Source of the DNA: Halobellus inordinatus
GTDB lineage: Archaea > Halobacteriota > Halobacteria > Halobacteriales > Haloferacaceae
NCBI RefSeq assembly: GCF_024464655.1
Contig: NZ_JANHAV010000003.1
Coordinates: 62,001-126,000, forward strand
Direction of reading: 5' to 3'
DNA length: 64,000 nucleotides
This document shows positions 54,284 through 63,205 of this stretch, piece by piece (the first letter of the stretch is position 1; each line of letters begins with the position of its first letter). A program made the position numbers and the translations under genes. The notes under the pieces were generated by a model. It was not told the DNA's origin. It was given only the letters and a program-made list of their open reading frames with translations, and ran no database searches.

Positions 54284-55408
54284 CTATGCTGTGAGTTCGT
54301 CGATAGCGGACGAAAGCTCGTCGACGACACGGCGCTGGTCCGCCTCGTCCATCGAGTGAGAAATCGGCAGCGTAAGGAGATTGTTTTGCAGCTCAACAGA
54401 GATTTCGACGGTTTCGGCGCCCTTGGCGTCCTCGAACGCTTCGGTGTCAGACAGTGCGTACGTTCCGATCTGGGTCTCGATGCCGCTCTCGCCCAAGGTA
54501 TCGATGAGGTCGTCTCGGAGGTTGTCGTCGCCAGCCTCGATATAGACGCAATAGCTCTGGTAGTTATGCGTGCCGCCTTCGACAACTGCCGGTGCGGTAA
54601 CACCCTCTACCTCAGCGAGGAGATCATCATACAGTGCTGCAATCTCACGCCGCCGTCCGACGATATCAGCTCGCTTCTCCATCTGGGCGACGCCGACAGC
54701 TGCGAGGATGTCGCTGAAGCGGAAATTCGTCGCATCCTTGCGGAAGAATCCGAAACCATCGCCGCTCGGATCGGTCCCGAAGTTCTTGATGCTGCGCATC
54801 GCGCGCTCGGCCTCGTCGTCGTCCGTCGTAATCATCCCACCTTCACCAGTCGTTAGAACCTTCCGCGGGTGGAAACTGAACACGCTTACGTCGAACTGTG
54901 ACCCGACAGCGTGCCCCTCGAATTCGGCACCAGCACCACACGCAGCGTCCTCAATGATAGGGACGTCGTATTCGTCGGCAATCGCTTGCAGCGGTTTGTG
55001 ATCGAGGGGTTGACCGCCCCACGAGACTGGCATAATAGCAGCAGTGTCGTCGCTCATAGCGTCGCGCACCGCGTCGGTGTCGATGTTGTACGTCTCGCGA
55101 TCGACGTCGACTAGTACCGCTTCAGCGCCGACGTGTTCGACGGCGTTCCCGGTCGCCGGGTGCGTAAAGTCGGGGATAACTACTTGGTCACCGTCACCGA
55201 TGTCGTAAGCTTCGAGCGCGAGTTCGAGCCCAGTCGTACACGATGTGACAGTAATTGCGTGTGTCGCATCACACAGCTCCGTAAACTTCTCTTCGAACTC
55301 TTCTGCGAACGGTCCCTGAGTCATATATCCAGATTCGAGAACCTCGCGAACGTTCTCAAGTTCCTGGTCGCCGACGACGGGTTCGATCAGTGGTATCCGA
55401 TCAGACAT
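54284..55408 (-). CDS. DegT/DnrJ/EryC1/StrS aminotransferase, first copy
   Basis: 374 aa PLP enzyme. The internal-aldimine Lys is in FHPRKVLTTGEGG (near residue 180). It transfers an amino group to a keto-sugar nucleotide. The ATG at 55406-55408 has a TATA box 26-31 nt upstream, indicating a leaderless transcript. Sits at the left of a divergent promoter with the dehydrogenase gene. Confidence 0.9.
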   Translation of the reverse strand: MSDRIPLIEPVVGDQELENVREVLESGYMTQGPFAEEFEEKFTELCDATHAITVTSCTTGLELALEAYDIGDGDQVVIPDFTHPATGNAVEHVGAEAVLVDVDRETYNIDTDAVRDAMSDDTAAIMPVSWGGQPLDHKPLQAIADEYDVPIIEDAACGAGAEFEGHAVGSQFDVSVFSFHPRKVLTTGEGGMITTDDDEAERAMRSIKNFGTDPSGDGFGFFRKDATNFRFSDILAAVGVAQMEKRADIVGRRREIAALYDDLLAEVEGVTAPAVVEGGTHNYQSYCVYIEAGDDNLRDDLIDTLGESGIETQIGTYALSDTEAFEDAKGAETVEISVELQNNLLTLPISHSMDEADQRRVVDELSSAIDELTA

Positions 55409-55433
55409 CTATCCAAGCCTTCGTTTTGCGGTG

Positions 55434-55439
55434 TATAAA
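55434..55439 (-). promoter_or_regulatory. TATA box of the DegT aminotransferase
   Basis: TTTATA on the minus strand, 26-31 nt upstream of the ATG at 55408. The intergenic space to the divergent dehydrogenase gene is 87 nt. Confidence 0.6.
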
Positions 55440-55495
55440 TCATCCCGTCTAGTGCCGAACGCGTTAAGTCGAGGGACTGGAAATTCTCCCCAAAG

Positions 55496-56851
55496 ATGGA
55501 CGTCTACAGCGCTGACGCGGGAATAGACTTTGATATTGGTCGGACGACTGTTGCGGTCTTCGGCCTCGGGAAAATGGGACTTCCGCTCGCTGCTGTCGTC
55601 GCCGACGCTGGTGCGGACGTGATCGGCGTCGATATCGACGAGACCGTGGTTGATGCTGTTAATGCTGGGGAGTGTCCGGTCAAGAACGAACCACAACTTC
55701 CAGAGTTGGTCGATCGCTATGCGGGGAACCGATTGGAGGCAACGACAGACGGAGCGGCTGCTGCCGAGGCCGCAGATATCACGGTTATGCTCGTTCCAAC
55801 CATCGTTGACGACGATAATCAGCCGATCCTTGACCCCGTTCTCGCTGCCGCAGAAGATATTTCGGCTGGTCTTTCCTCCGGTGACCTAGTTGTTCTCGAG
55901 AGTACGGTCCCGCCAGGGACGACCGAAGATGTCGTCGTCGAAACCGTCGAAACAGGCAATCTCACCGCCGGCGAGGACTTTGGCGTCGCCTATTGTCCAG
56001 AGCGGACCTATGCAGGCCGTGTCGTCGAAGACTTGACCGAATCCTATCCGAAGATTGTCGGCGGCCTTGATAGGGCAAGTACGACAGCAGCAGCGCGGTT
56101 CTACGAGGCATTCAACGAGCCAGGCGTCATCGAACTTGGCAGCCCACGTGCTGCGGAGGCTATAAAGGTCTTCGAGGGGGTCTACCGAGACACCAACATC
56201 GCGCTCGCGAACGAACTCGGTAAGGTCTGCGAGCAGTGGGGAATCGACAGCGAAGAGGTATTCGAGGCTGCGAACACACAGCCCTTCTGTGACATCCACG
56301 TCCCGGGAATCGGCGTTGGCGGCCACTGTATCCCAGTTTATCCACACTTCGTTATCGAGCGTGCAGACGACACACCGCTACAGGAGACCTCACGCGCTGT
56401 CAACGATGGAATGCCTACCCACGCCGTGTCGGTTCTTGAATCGTTACTTGCGGGACAGGAACGGCCGCTGGGCAACGCGAACATCCTCGTGCTGGGCATC
56501 ACTTATCGTGCGGGTGTTCACGAAACCAGATATGCCCCGGCGCTTGATGTGATCAATCATCTCCGAGAACAGGGCGCGGAGACGTTCGCGCACGATCCGC
56601 TCTTGGATACCGAGGAGATTCGCGAATCCGGCGCAACTCCTGTTTCGGACCCCCTCGCTGTGGATGACCTCGACGGTGTCGTACTCGCAACCGCTCACGA
56701 CGAGTACGAGCAGATCGACCTCGACGACCTGGCCGACAAGATGCGCTCGGAGATCCTCGTAGACGGGCGCCGATTCTTCGATCGGGACGCTGTGGATTCG
56801 TTTACGTACGCACGCATCGGCGACGGGACGAGCGCGACGAAATACGAGTAA
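55496..56851 (+). CDS. Nucleotide-sugar dehydrogenase (WbpA/UDP-GlcNAc 6-dehydrogenase type)
   Basis: 451 aa. NAD-binding GLGKMGLPLAAVVADAG and the catalytic Cys in GVGGHCIPVYP. The GHCIP form is shared by the UDP-HexNAc 6-dehydrogenase branch (WbpA, WecC). It should oxidise UDP-GlcNAc or UDP-ManNAc to the uronic acid. Together with the genes at 59865, 60440 and 61522 it completes a Wbp-like pathway. Confidence 0.88.
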   Translation: MDVYSADAGIDFDIGRTTVAVFGLGKMGLPLAAVVADAGADVIGVDIDETVVDAVNAGECPVKNEPQLPELVDRYAGNRLEATTDGAAAAEAADITVMLVPTIVDDDNQPILDPVLAAAEDISAGLSSGDLVVLESTVPPGTTEDVVVETVETGNLTAGEDFGVAYCPERTYAGRVVEDLTESYPKIVGGLDRASTTAAARFYEAFNEPGVIELGSPRAAEAIKVFEGVYRDTNIALANELGKVCEQWGIDSEEVFEAANTQPFCDIHVPGIGVGGHCIPVYPHFVIERADDTPLQETSRAVNDGMPTHAVSVLESLLAGQERPLGNANILVLGITYRAGVHETRYAPALDVINHLREQGAETFAHDPLLDTEEIRESGATPVSDPLAVDDLDGVVLATAHDEYEQIDLDDLADKMRSEILVDGRRFFDRDAVDSFTYARIGDGTSATKYE

Positions 56852-56890
56852 CCACCGCCGGAGACGACCAACGTATCAGTCTGCCCCGAC

Positions 56891-58834
56891 TCAGGTATAG
56901 TATTCTTCCAGGGACTGCGGCCCGGCCGCATCTCCCACAATGTACATCTGATACCAGATCTCTAGCCCTACGATCTTCCAGAGCAGTTTATAATGGGGTG
57001 TGAGATCTTTTCGTGGAGATCCGTTGAGTAGGCGGTCGAGATACGACTGCTGCACGAAGCCTTCGCGAACGACGTGTGGATCGTTCAGGATATTCCGTGC
57101 ATGCGGAAGCATCTCATCCCGAACGAACGGGTAGGTCGGCATCGTGAACCCCTGCTTATCCTTCTCGAATACGACTGCCGGCAGGACGTCCCGCATAGCT
57201 TTCCGGAGGACGGCTTTTCCCGCATTGACATTACTTCCGGTTTCACCGAACTTCTCTGACAGCGGGAGAGAGAACGCCAAGTCGATGAGATCGTTGTCGA
57301 GGAACGGAACTCGACTCTCCAGCGAGTGCGCCATACTCGTCCGATCCTCAACCAAGAGGAAATCATCGGGGAGTTTTACCGTAAAGTCCCACTGGAGGGC
57401 AGACTCCCGCAGATCAAGGTCGGAATCACTGGTGTGTCGGTCCTCAATGACTTCTGAGGGAGGAACTCGATCCTGCAGCCGCTCGCCAAATGCGCGCTCT
57501 TCGTAGAGTTCCTGGCTGGCGATGACGTCGGTGCTGTTCAAGAGAACGTAGAGTTGCGCCGGGTCGTCGAGAGAGCGCATCAGTTCGATGTCTTCAAGCT
57601 GAGAGTCCTGCTTAAACTGATCGCCACCGACCTGCATATCGAAGAGCGTTTCAGAGATCTCTGCGAGTCCCTGCCGAGTGTCGGCGAGTGCTGGAGATCG
57701 AAGTGCCTCCAGTTGGCCGAGACGAGAATAGCGGTACACGTACCCACCGAACAGTTCATCTGCGCCGAGTCCACCGAGCGCGACAGTCACGTGATCGCTC
57801 ATCTCCTGCGCGACGTAGTAGGGGTAGAGGTTCCGCTTGGGCTCGTCAGCGTGCCAGATCATCGCCGGGAAGTCCTGCATATACTCCTGCTCAATCACAA
57901 TCTCGTGGTGGTTCGTCCCAAAGTGGTCGGCAACTGCCCGGGCATCGTCCCGTTCGTCCCAACGGCTGTCAGAAAATCCCATACAGAACGTGTGTACCGG
58001 CTCGTCCGTGTGTTCGTCAGCCATTGCGACGACGCTGCTCGTATCGAGACCGCCCGAGAGATAGAAGCCAACAGGCACTTCGCTGACGAGTTGTCGGCGC
58101 ACTGCCCGACCCAACGCGTTGCGAACTGCTTTCACGGGGTCCACCGGCGGATCGGTGGGCGTCATCGACAAGTCCCAGTATTCCTCTGTCGTCGCTGTAT
58201 AGCCTTCTTCCTGCAAACGGACGTCGACAACGGTGCCCGGTTGGACAGTCTCGATTCCGTCGAACAGAGATGTGTGGGGGGGCGAGTATCTGAGTTGGAG
58301 GAAGTATCCGAGTGCATCAGCGTCGACTGCTGGCGACACTCGGCCGCTCCGTAGAATCGATTTGGGCTCGCTAGCGAACAGGAATTCCTCGTCCTGTGGG
58401 GCCACGTAGAGCGGTTTGATACCGGCGCGGTCCCGAGCCAAGAGGAGTCGAGAGCGTGATGCGTCGTACAACGCGACCGCGAACATCCCATTCAGCCGTT
58501 CGAAGATGCTTTTCCCGTATTCTTCGTAGCCGTGGACGAGAACCTCGGTGTCGCTCTGAGTCGTGAACTCGTGGCCGCGGTTTTCTAGTTCTCTGCGGAG
58601 CGCCTGGAAGTTGTAGATCTCCCCGTTATACACAACGACGATATCGCCCTCCTCGTTGTATATCGGCTGGTCACCGCCGTCAACATCGATAATGCTGAGG
58701 CGTTGATTCGCCAGCATTACACCATCGTCGAAGTGCGTGCCTGTCGAGTTAGGCCCGCGATGACGCTGACAGGCCGACATATCGTCGAGGACTTCTTGGT
58801 CTTCGAGCCCGATGGCTCCACAGATACCGCACAT
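56891..58834 (-). CDS. asnB: Asparagine synthase, glutamine-hydrolysing (AsnB type)
   Basis: 647 aa. N-terminal Cys2 glutaminase (MCGICGAIGL), RLSIIDVDGGDQPI, and an ATP-pyrophosphatase loop YLSGGLDTSSVVA. In glycan loci such enzymes commonly amidate hexuronic acids, which fits the uronic-acid genes beside it (inference); free asparagine synthesis is the alternative. Its ATG overlaps the stop of the next gene upstream (TGATG). Confidence 0.9.
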   Translation of the reverse strand: MCGICGAIGLEDQEVLDDMSACQRHRGPNSTGTHFDDGVMLANQRLSIIDVDGGDQPIYNEEGDIVVVYNGEIYNFQALRRELENRGHEFTTQSDTEVLVHGYEEYGKSIFERLNGMFAVALYDASRSRLLLARDRAGIKPLYVAPQDEEFLFASEPKSILRSGRVSPAVDADALGYFLQLRYSPPHTSLFDGIETVQPGTVVDVRLQEEGYTATTEEYWDLSMTPTDPPVDPVKAVRNALGRAVRRQLVSEVPVGFYLSGGLDTSSVVAMADEHTDEPVHTFCMGFSDSRWDERDDARAVADHFGTNHHEIVIEQEYMQDFPAMIWHADEPKRNLYPYYVAQEMSDHVTVALGGLGADELFGGYVYRYSRLGQLEALRSPALADTRQGLAEISETLFDMQVGGDQFKQDSQLEDIELMRSLDDPAQLYVLLNSTDVIASQELYEERAFGERLQDRVPPSEVIEDRHTSDSDLDLRESALQWDFTVKLPDDFLLVEDRTSMAHSLESRVPFLDNDLIDLAFSLPLSEKFGETGSNVNAGKAVLRKAMRDVLPAVVFEKDKQGFTMPTYPFVRDEMLPHARNILNDPHVVREGFVQQSYLDRLLNGSPRKDLTPHYKLLWKIVGLEIWYQMYIVGDAAGPQSLEEYYT

Positions 58835-59742
58835 CAGTCTTCGAGCGTCGCCTCAAGCCAGTTGTACGTCTTTTCGAGACCAGTCTCGAAATCGGTGTCC
58901 GGAACGCGCCCAAACAGCTGTTCACACTTACTCGTATCAGCGTAGAAGTTGTCGATCTCGTCGGGGCGCTCTGGTTTGCGGTCGATTTCTGGATCCACGT
59001 CGACGACGTCTGCCATTAGGTTAATGGCGTCGAGGATCGACGTTTCCACCCCACGGCCCATATTGACGACTTCGTTCTTTACGTCTCCTTCCAACCCTTC
59101 AACGATGAACTCCGTGATGTCCCTCACGTAGATGAAATCGCGCGTCTGGGAGCCGTCACCAGTGACGAACACACCCTTGTCCTGCGCAATTCGCGAGAGG
59201 ACAACCGGAACTAGTGCACCAGATTCCGGTGGCTGGTATGGCCCGTAGACGTTGAAGAACCGAAAGACGAGATAATCGAGGTCGTAGAGTTGGTTGTACA
59301 CCTCGAGATACTCCTCAATAGCGTGCTTGGCGACCCCGTAGGGGGACTGCGGGGACGCAGGATGGCTTTCGGGGACCGGCACTTCCTCTACTTCCCCGAC
59401 GAGCGACGATGCAGAGGAGAAGAAAACCTTGTCTACGTCGTGTTCCCGGGCTGCATCGAGTATGTTGAGGGTTCCGACGACGTTTATTTCAGCGTTGAGC
59501 TTGGGATTTTCGGTACTCGCGGGTAAGGGGTGGGCAGCGAGATGTGCAATGGTGTCGACCTTCGAGACGACCGAATCGACGGCCGCCTCGTCGGTGATAT
59601 CTACCTCGACGAATTCGACGTTGCTAGCGTCGTATTCCATTGGTTCGATGTCGCACGCGTATACGGTATGCTCAGTCTCAGTAAGTTCGTCGACGAGGTT
59701 CCGTCCAACGAATCCAGCAGCACCGAAAATGGCTACGTCCAT
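58834..59742 (-). CDS. NAD-dependent sugar epimerase/dehydratase (SDR), group 2
   Basis: 302 aa. FGAAGFVGRNLVDELTE, FFSSASSLVGEV and SPYGVAKHAIEEY (Y-x3-K), FRFFNVYGP. Overlaps the AsnB start by one base pair, so the two are translationally coupled. Substrate unknown. A TATA-like AAGTC region precedes it but was not resolved. Confidence 0.87.
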   Translation of the reverse strand: MDVAIFGAAGFVGRNLVDELTETEHTVYACDIEPMEYDASNVEFVEVDITDEAAVDSVVSKVDTIAHLAAHPLPASTENPKLNAEINVVGTLNILDAAREHDVDKVFFSSASSLVGEVEEVPVPESHPASPQSPYGVAKHAIEEYLEVYNQLYDLDYLVFRFFNVYGPYQPPESGALVPVVLSRIAQDKGVFVTGDGSQTRDFIYVRDITEFIVEGLEGDVKNEVVNMGRGVETSILDAINLMADVVDVDPEIDRKPERPDEIDNFYADTSKCEQLFGRVPDTDFETGLEKTYNWLEATLED

Positions 59743-59864
59743 ACCTGTGAACCGATTCTCGGCTTACATAAGTCTACCACTTTCGAGACTTTCGGAGGTG
59801 GCAAATCCCTATCAACTATCTGGTACCAACGGACCTATGTGGGTGTACTAACAACGGAAGTTCG

Positions 59865-60443
59865 ATGAACACGGACGCCGACGAGTCACCCGAAATCGCT
59901 CCGACAGCGACGGTCGGTGTGGAATATGGGCCTGACTCGTCACCTCCTTCTATCGGTGACGGCAGCATTGTCCGGGCAGGTACCATCATCTACGACGACG
60001 TATCGGCAGGCCCCGGATTCCAGACCGGCCACCACGCGCTCGTCCGCGAACACACAGCCCTTGGCGAAGACGTCCTTGTCGGAACACAGGCCGTCATCGA
60101 CGGGAATACTGTCGTTGGCAATGGTGTTAGTATGCAAACTGGGGTGTACGTCCCGAGCGAAACCGACATCGGTGACCGAGTGTTTCTCGGCCCCAACGCG
60201 ACTCTGCTGAACGATATGTATCCGGTCCGGTCGGATTATCAGCTAACAGGCCCGACACTGAAAGATGACGTCTCGATCGGCGCGAATGCGACAGTCTTGC
60301 CTAATGTGACGGTCGGAGAAGGCGCATTCGTCGCGGCGGGCACAGTAGTGACAGAAGACGTACCTCCTGAAACACTGGCTATCGGTACACCGGCGGTCCA
60401 CCGGGAGCTGCCGACAGAGTTACATGGAGGGAACAATCTGTGA
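59865..60443 (+). CDS. Hexapeptide N-acetyltransferase (WbpD-like)
   Basis: 192 aa left-handed beta-helix. The segment GPNATLLNDMYPVRSDYQLTG (residues about 108-128) and SIGANATVLPNVTVGEGAFV matches WbpD/WlbB enzymes that acetylate the 3-amino group of UDP-GlcNAc3NA. Its end overlaps the next gene by 4 nt. Confidence 0.85.
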   Translation: MNTDADESPEIAPTATVGVEYGPDSSPPSIGDGSIVRAGTIIYDDVSAGPGFQTGHHALVREHTALGEDVLVGTQAVIDGNTVVGNGVSMQTGVYVPSETDIGDRVFLGPNATLLNDMYPVRSDYQLTGPTLKDDVSIGANATVLPNVTVGEGAFVAAGTVVTEDVPPETLAIGTPAVHRELPTELHGGNNL

Positions 60444-61525
60444 GCGTTCCCATCGCGAATCCCGTCGTATCCGAAGCAGCGAAAGAGGCCGTCTGTGACG
60501 TTCTCGACTCGGGGATGATCGCTGACGGAGAGGTCGTCAGGGAGTTCGAATCGGAGTTCGCCGAGTACGTCGGCGTCGAGCACGCAATTGCGACCTCGTC
60601 CGGTACGACTGCGTTACACGCGATGTTCGAGGCGGCAGGTATCGGAGATGGAGACGTCGTTCTCACGAGCCCGTTCTCGTTTGTGGCGAGTGCGAACGCT
60701 GTCGTCCACGCCGGGGCAGAGCCTGTCTTCGCTGACATCGATCCAGAAACGTATAACCTCGATCCGGACGCCGCTCGTGCGATCCTCGAGACCGTCGACG
60801 TCGATGCGATTATGCCGGTCCACCTCTACGGACTGCCCGCCGAGATGAACGCTTTCCAGACACTCGCTGACGAGTTTGATTGTCATCTCTTCGAAGACGC
60901 TGCACAGGCTCACGGAGCTACCTATGAGGGAGAGCAGGTCGGTTCTATCGGCGACGCCGCGGCGTTCTCATTCTATCCGACGAAAAATATGACGACGGGA
61001 GAAGGAGGTATGATCACAACAGACAACGACGAGATTGCCGCACGCGCGCGGCAAGTTATAAACCACGGTCGGACAGACACGTACGAACACGAGTTCCCTG
61101 GCTATAACTTCCGAATGACGAATATTCAAGCAGCGATCGGGAAAGATCAACTTGACCGGTTGCCAGAATGGATCGACATTCGTCGCGAAAACGCTGCATA
61201 CCTCTCTGATCGACTGACGGACAAGGATGTGATCCCTCCGACAGTTCCCGACAACCGGACACACTCGTTCCATCAGTACACCATCCGCGTCCCTGATCGG
61301 GATGCGGTGAGCTGCACGCTCGACGAGTATGGCGTCGGATACGGCGTCTACTACCCGCATCCAATCCCGGATCAACCAGCTTACGAGCGAGATTGTGATG
61401 CTCCCGCGGCGCGGAAAGCCAGCGAGAGCGTGCTCTCAATTCCGGTCCATCCTCAGGTTTCGGACACTGGCCTCGACACTGTCGCTGACGCTGTCGAGGC
61501 CGGACTAACGGAGGTAACGCGATGA
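60440..61525 (+). CDS. DegT-family aminotransferase (WbpE-like)
   Basis: 361 aa starting at GTG 60440; GGAGGG lies just upstream and the start overlaps the previous stop. PLP Lys in FYPTKNMTTGEGGMI. WbpE aminates the 3-keto sugar made by WbpB. The stop overlaps the following ATG (ATGA), so three genes are in one tight operon. Confidence 0.9.
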   Translation: MSVPIANPVVSEAAKEAVCDVLDSGMIADGEVVREFESEFAEYVGVEHAIATSSGTTALHAMFEAAGIGDGDVVLTSPFSFVASANAVVHAGAEPVFADIDPETYNLDPDAARAILETVDVDAIMPVHLYGLPAEMNAFQTLADEFDCHLFEDAAQAHGATYEGEQVGSIGDAAAFSFYPTKNMTTGEGGMITTDNDEIAARARQVINHGRTDTYEHEFPGYNFRMTNIQAAIGKDQLDRLPEWIDIRRENAAYLSDRLTDKDVIPPTVPDNRTHSFHQYTIRVPDRDAVSCTLDEYGVGYGVYYPHPIPDQPAYERDCDAPAARKASESVLSIPVHPQVSDTGLDTVADAVEAGLTEVTR

Positions 61526-62502
61526 GTTCATTCGATGATGATCCAGTCCCTGTCGCCGTCATCGGTGCCGGGAATATGGGTGCGAACCACATCCGAGTGT
61601 ACGACGAACTCCCTGGTGCGAATCTCGTAGAGGTAGTTGAGCCTAACACCGAGACTGCTGCGACGATTCGGGAGGAGTATGACGTTCGTGTTCACGACAG
61701 CGTGAGTGACATCGAGCAAGCACGAGCGGCGACGATTGCCGTTCCGAACGACTTGCACCTTCCTGTGGCGCGACAGTGCATAACGGATCTCGAACTCGAT
61801 GTCCTCATCGAGAAACCACTTGCCAACACTGTTGCGGACGCTCGCGAGATCGTTGATCTTGCGACCGATTATGATGCGATCTTGCAGGTCGGCCACATCG
61901 AGCGCTACAACCCAGCGGTCGAAACGCTCGCTGAGGTTCTCCAGCAGCAAGATTTGATCGCGCTTGAGGCCCACCGGCTTGGCCCGTTCAATGAGCACCT
62001 CGCCGACGAAAACGTCGTGCTCGATCTTATGATCCACGACATCGACATCGTCACTACCCTCTCTGGAGATACTGTTTCGGCGTTGAACGCCATTGGGACC
62101 ACCGACAGGTCGGACCACTGTGACCATGCAATCGCCCAATTTAGCTTCGAGAACGGGCCAGTCGCAACAGTCACTGCGTCACAGGTGACGAGTGGTAAGA
62201 TCCGGACGCTAAGTGCGACGACACGTGACGCTTACATCACGCTCGATTATCAGGAGCAGTCGATTACTCTCCAACGGCGGGGCCAGGAGACGACTACGAC
62301 CGTCTTTGATCAAGCCGGATATCGAACCGAAACCATCACTGAATCACCATACGTTCGAACCCGTGAGCCACTCAAACAGGAACTCGAACACTTCCTCTCC
62401 TGCGTGCGCGAGCGACGCACCCCCCGAACCGATGGCGAATCCGGACTTGAGGCTGTCCGACTGGCAAGCGAAATCACCGACGCGATCAAAAACGGAGTAT
62501 AG
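61522..62502 (+). CDS. Gfo/Idh/MocA oxidoreductase (WbpB-like)
   Basis: 326 aa. N-terminal GAGNMGANHIRVYDEL, EKPLANTVADAREIVDLA (the EKP motif) and HIERYNPAVETL, which are typical of the WbpB 3-dehydrogenase group. Oxidises C3 of UDP-GlcNAcA using NAD. Last of the Wbp-like operon; converges with a WbqC gene. Confidence 0.88.
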   Translation: MSSFDDDPVPVAVIGAGNMGANHIRVYDELPGANLVEVVEPNTETAATIREEYDVRVHDSVSDIEQARAATIAVPNDLHLPVARQCITDLELDVLIEKPLANTVADAREIVDLATDYDAILQVGHIERYNPAVETLAEVLQQQDLIALEAHRLGPFNEHLADENVVLDLMIHDIDIVTTLSGDTVSALNAIGTTDRSDHCDHAIAQFSFENGPVATVTASQVTSGKIRTLSATTRDAYITLDYQEQSITLQRRGQETTTTVFDQAGYRTETITESPYVRTREPLKQELEHFLSCVRERRTPRTDGESGLEAVRLASEITDAIKNGV

Positions 62503-62518
62503 GCCCGTCAGCACCTAC

Positions 62519-63205
62519 TTACAGCGAATCGAGGAGCGCTATCGCCTCTTTCGGTCCAACATTCATCACGGCATCGACGAACGACATATACGGCTCGAAG
62601 CCATCGAACCGCTGTCGGTACGTCGGGTGCTCGAAGTCCTGGTACTCAACCGCGACGCCGATTTCTTTGAAGCTCTCGTGTTGCATATAGCCGTCAGCAC
62701 CCATTCCTGAGAGGTACACGTCTGCGTCAACCTGGTCACAGAGTTCGGCCAGCCTTTCCGCCCCGGTACTCTCAGTGTCCAGTTCAGAGGAGTGGACAAA
62801 CGAGTACTCGATCCCAACGCGGTCGCAAATACCTTTGAGCAGGTGGACGTTCAGCGCGTCAAGGGAAGCCCACTCACGGTCGTACGTCTCCTCCAGGAAT
62901 GATGCTAGTGATTCAAACTCGTTCGCGTTCGCGTAATTCTGCTGGAAGCTCTTCCAGTGTTCTTCACGCCAGTCGCCGTTCCCCGCAATCTCGACCTCGT
63001 TTATCGGCACACTGGTGTCTCCGACCGGAACGCTCAGCCAGCTCCAGCCGTCCGGAGTCTTGATTTTGTTGCGGTTAATCCAGCTCCCAGAGCTGTACTC
63101 CACGTCGTCAAGCACCACGAACACGTCGCTCTCGTGGATTTTGTGGAAGTAGCCGATCCACGGGAGGTAGTTCGGCTGATGAGCTGCGACAATCTTCCGT
63201 GTCAT
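62519..63205 (-). CDS. WbqC family protein
   Basis: 228 aa. Begins TRKIVAAHQPNYLPWIGYFH and contains NRNKIKTPDGWSWLSVPV and YLSGMGADGYM, the WbqC hallmarks. These proteins accompany glycan loci; the activity is unclear. Its ATG overlaps the stop of the phosphodiesterase (TGATG), so they form an operon. Confidence 0.9.
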   Translation of the reverse strand: MTRKIVAAHQPNYLPWIGYFHKIHESDVFVVLDDVEYSSGSWINRNKIKTPDGWSWLSVPVGDTSVPINEVEIAGNGDWREEHWKSFQQNYANANEFESLASFLEETYDREWASLDALNVHLLKGICDRVGIEYSFVHSSELDTESTGAERLAELCDQVDADVYLSGMGADGYMQHESFKEIGVAVEYQDFEHPTYRQRFDGFEPYMSFVDAVMNVGPKEAIALLDSL

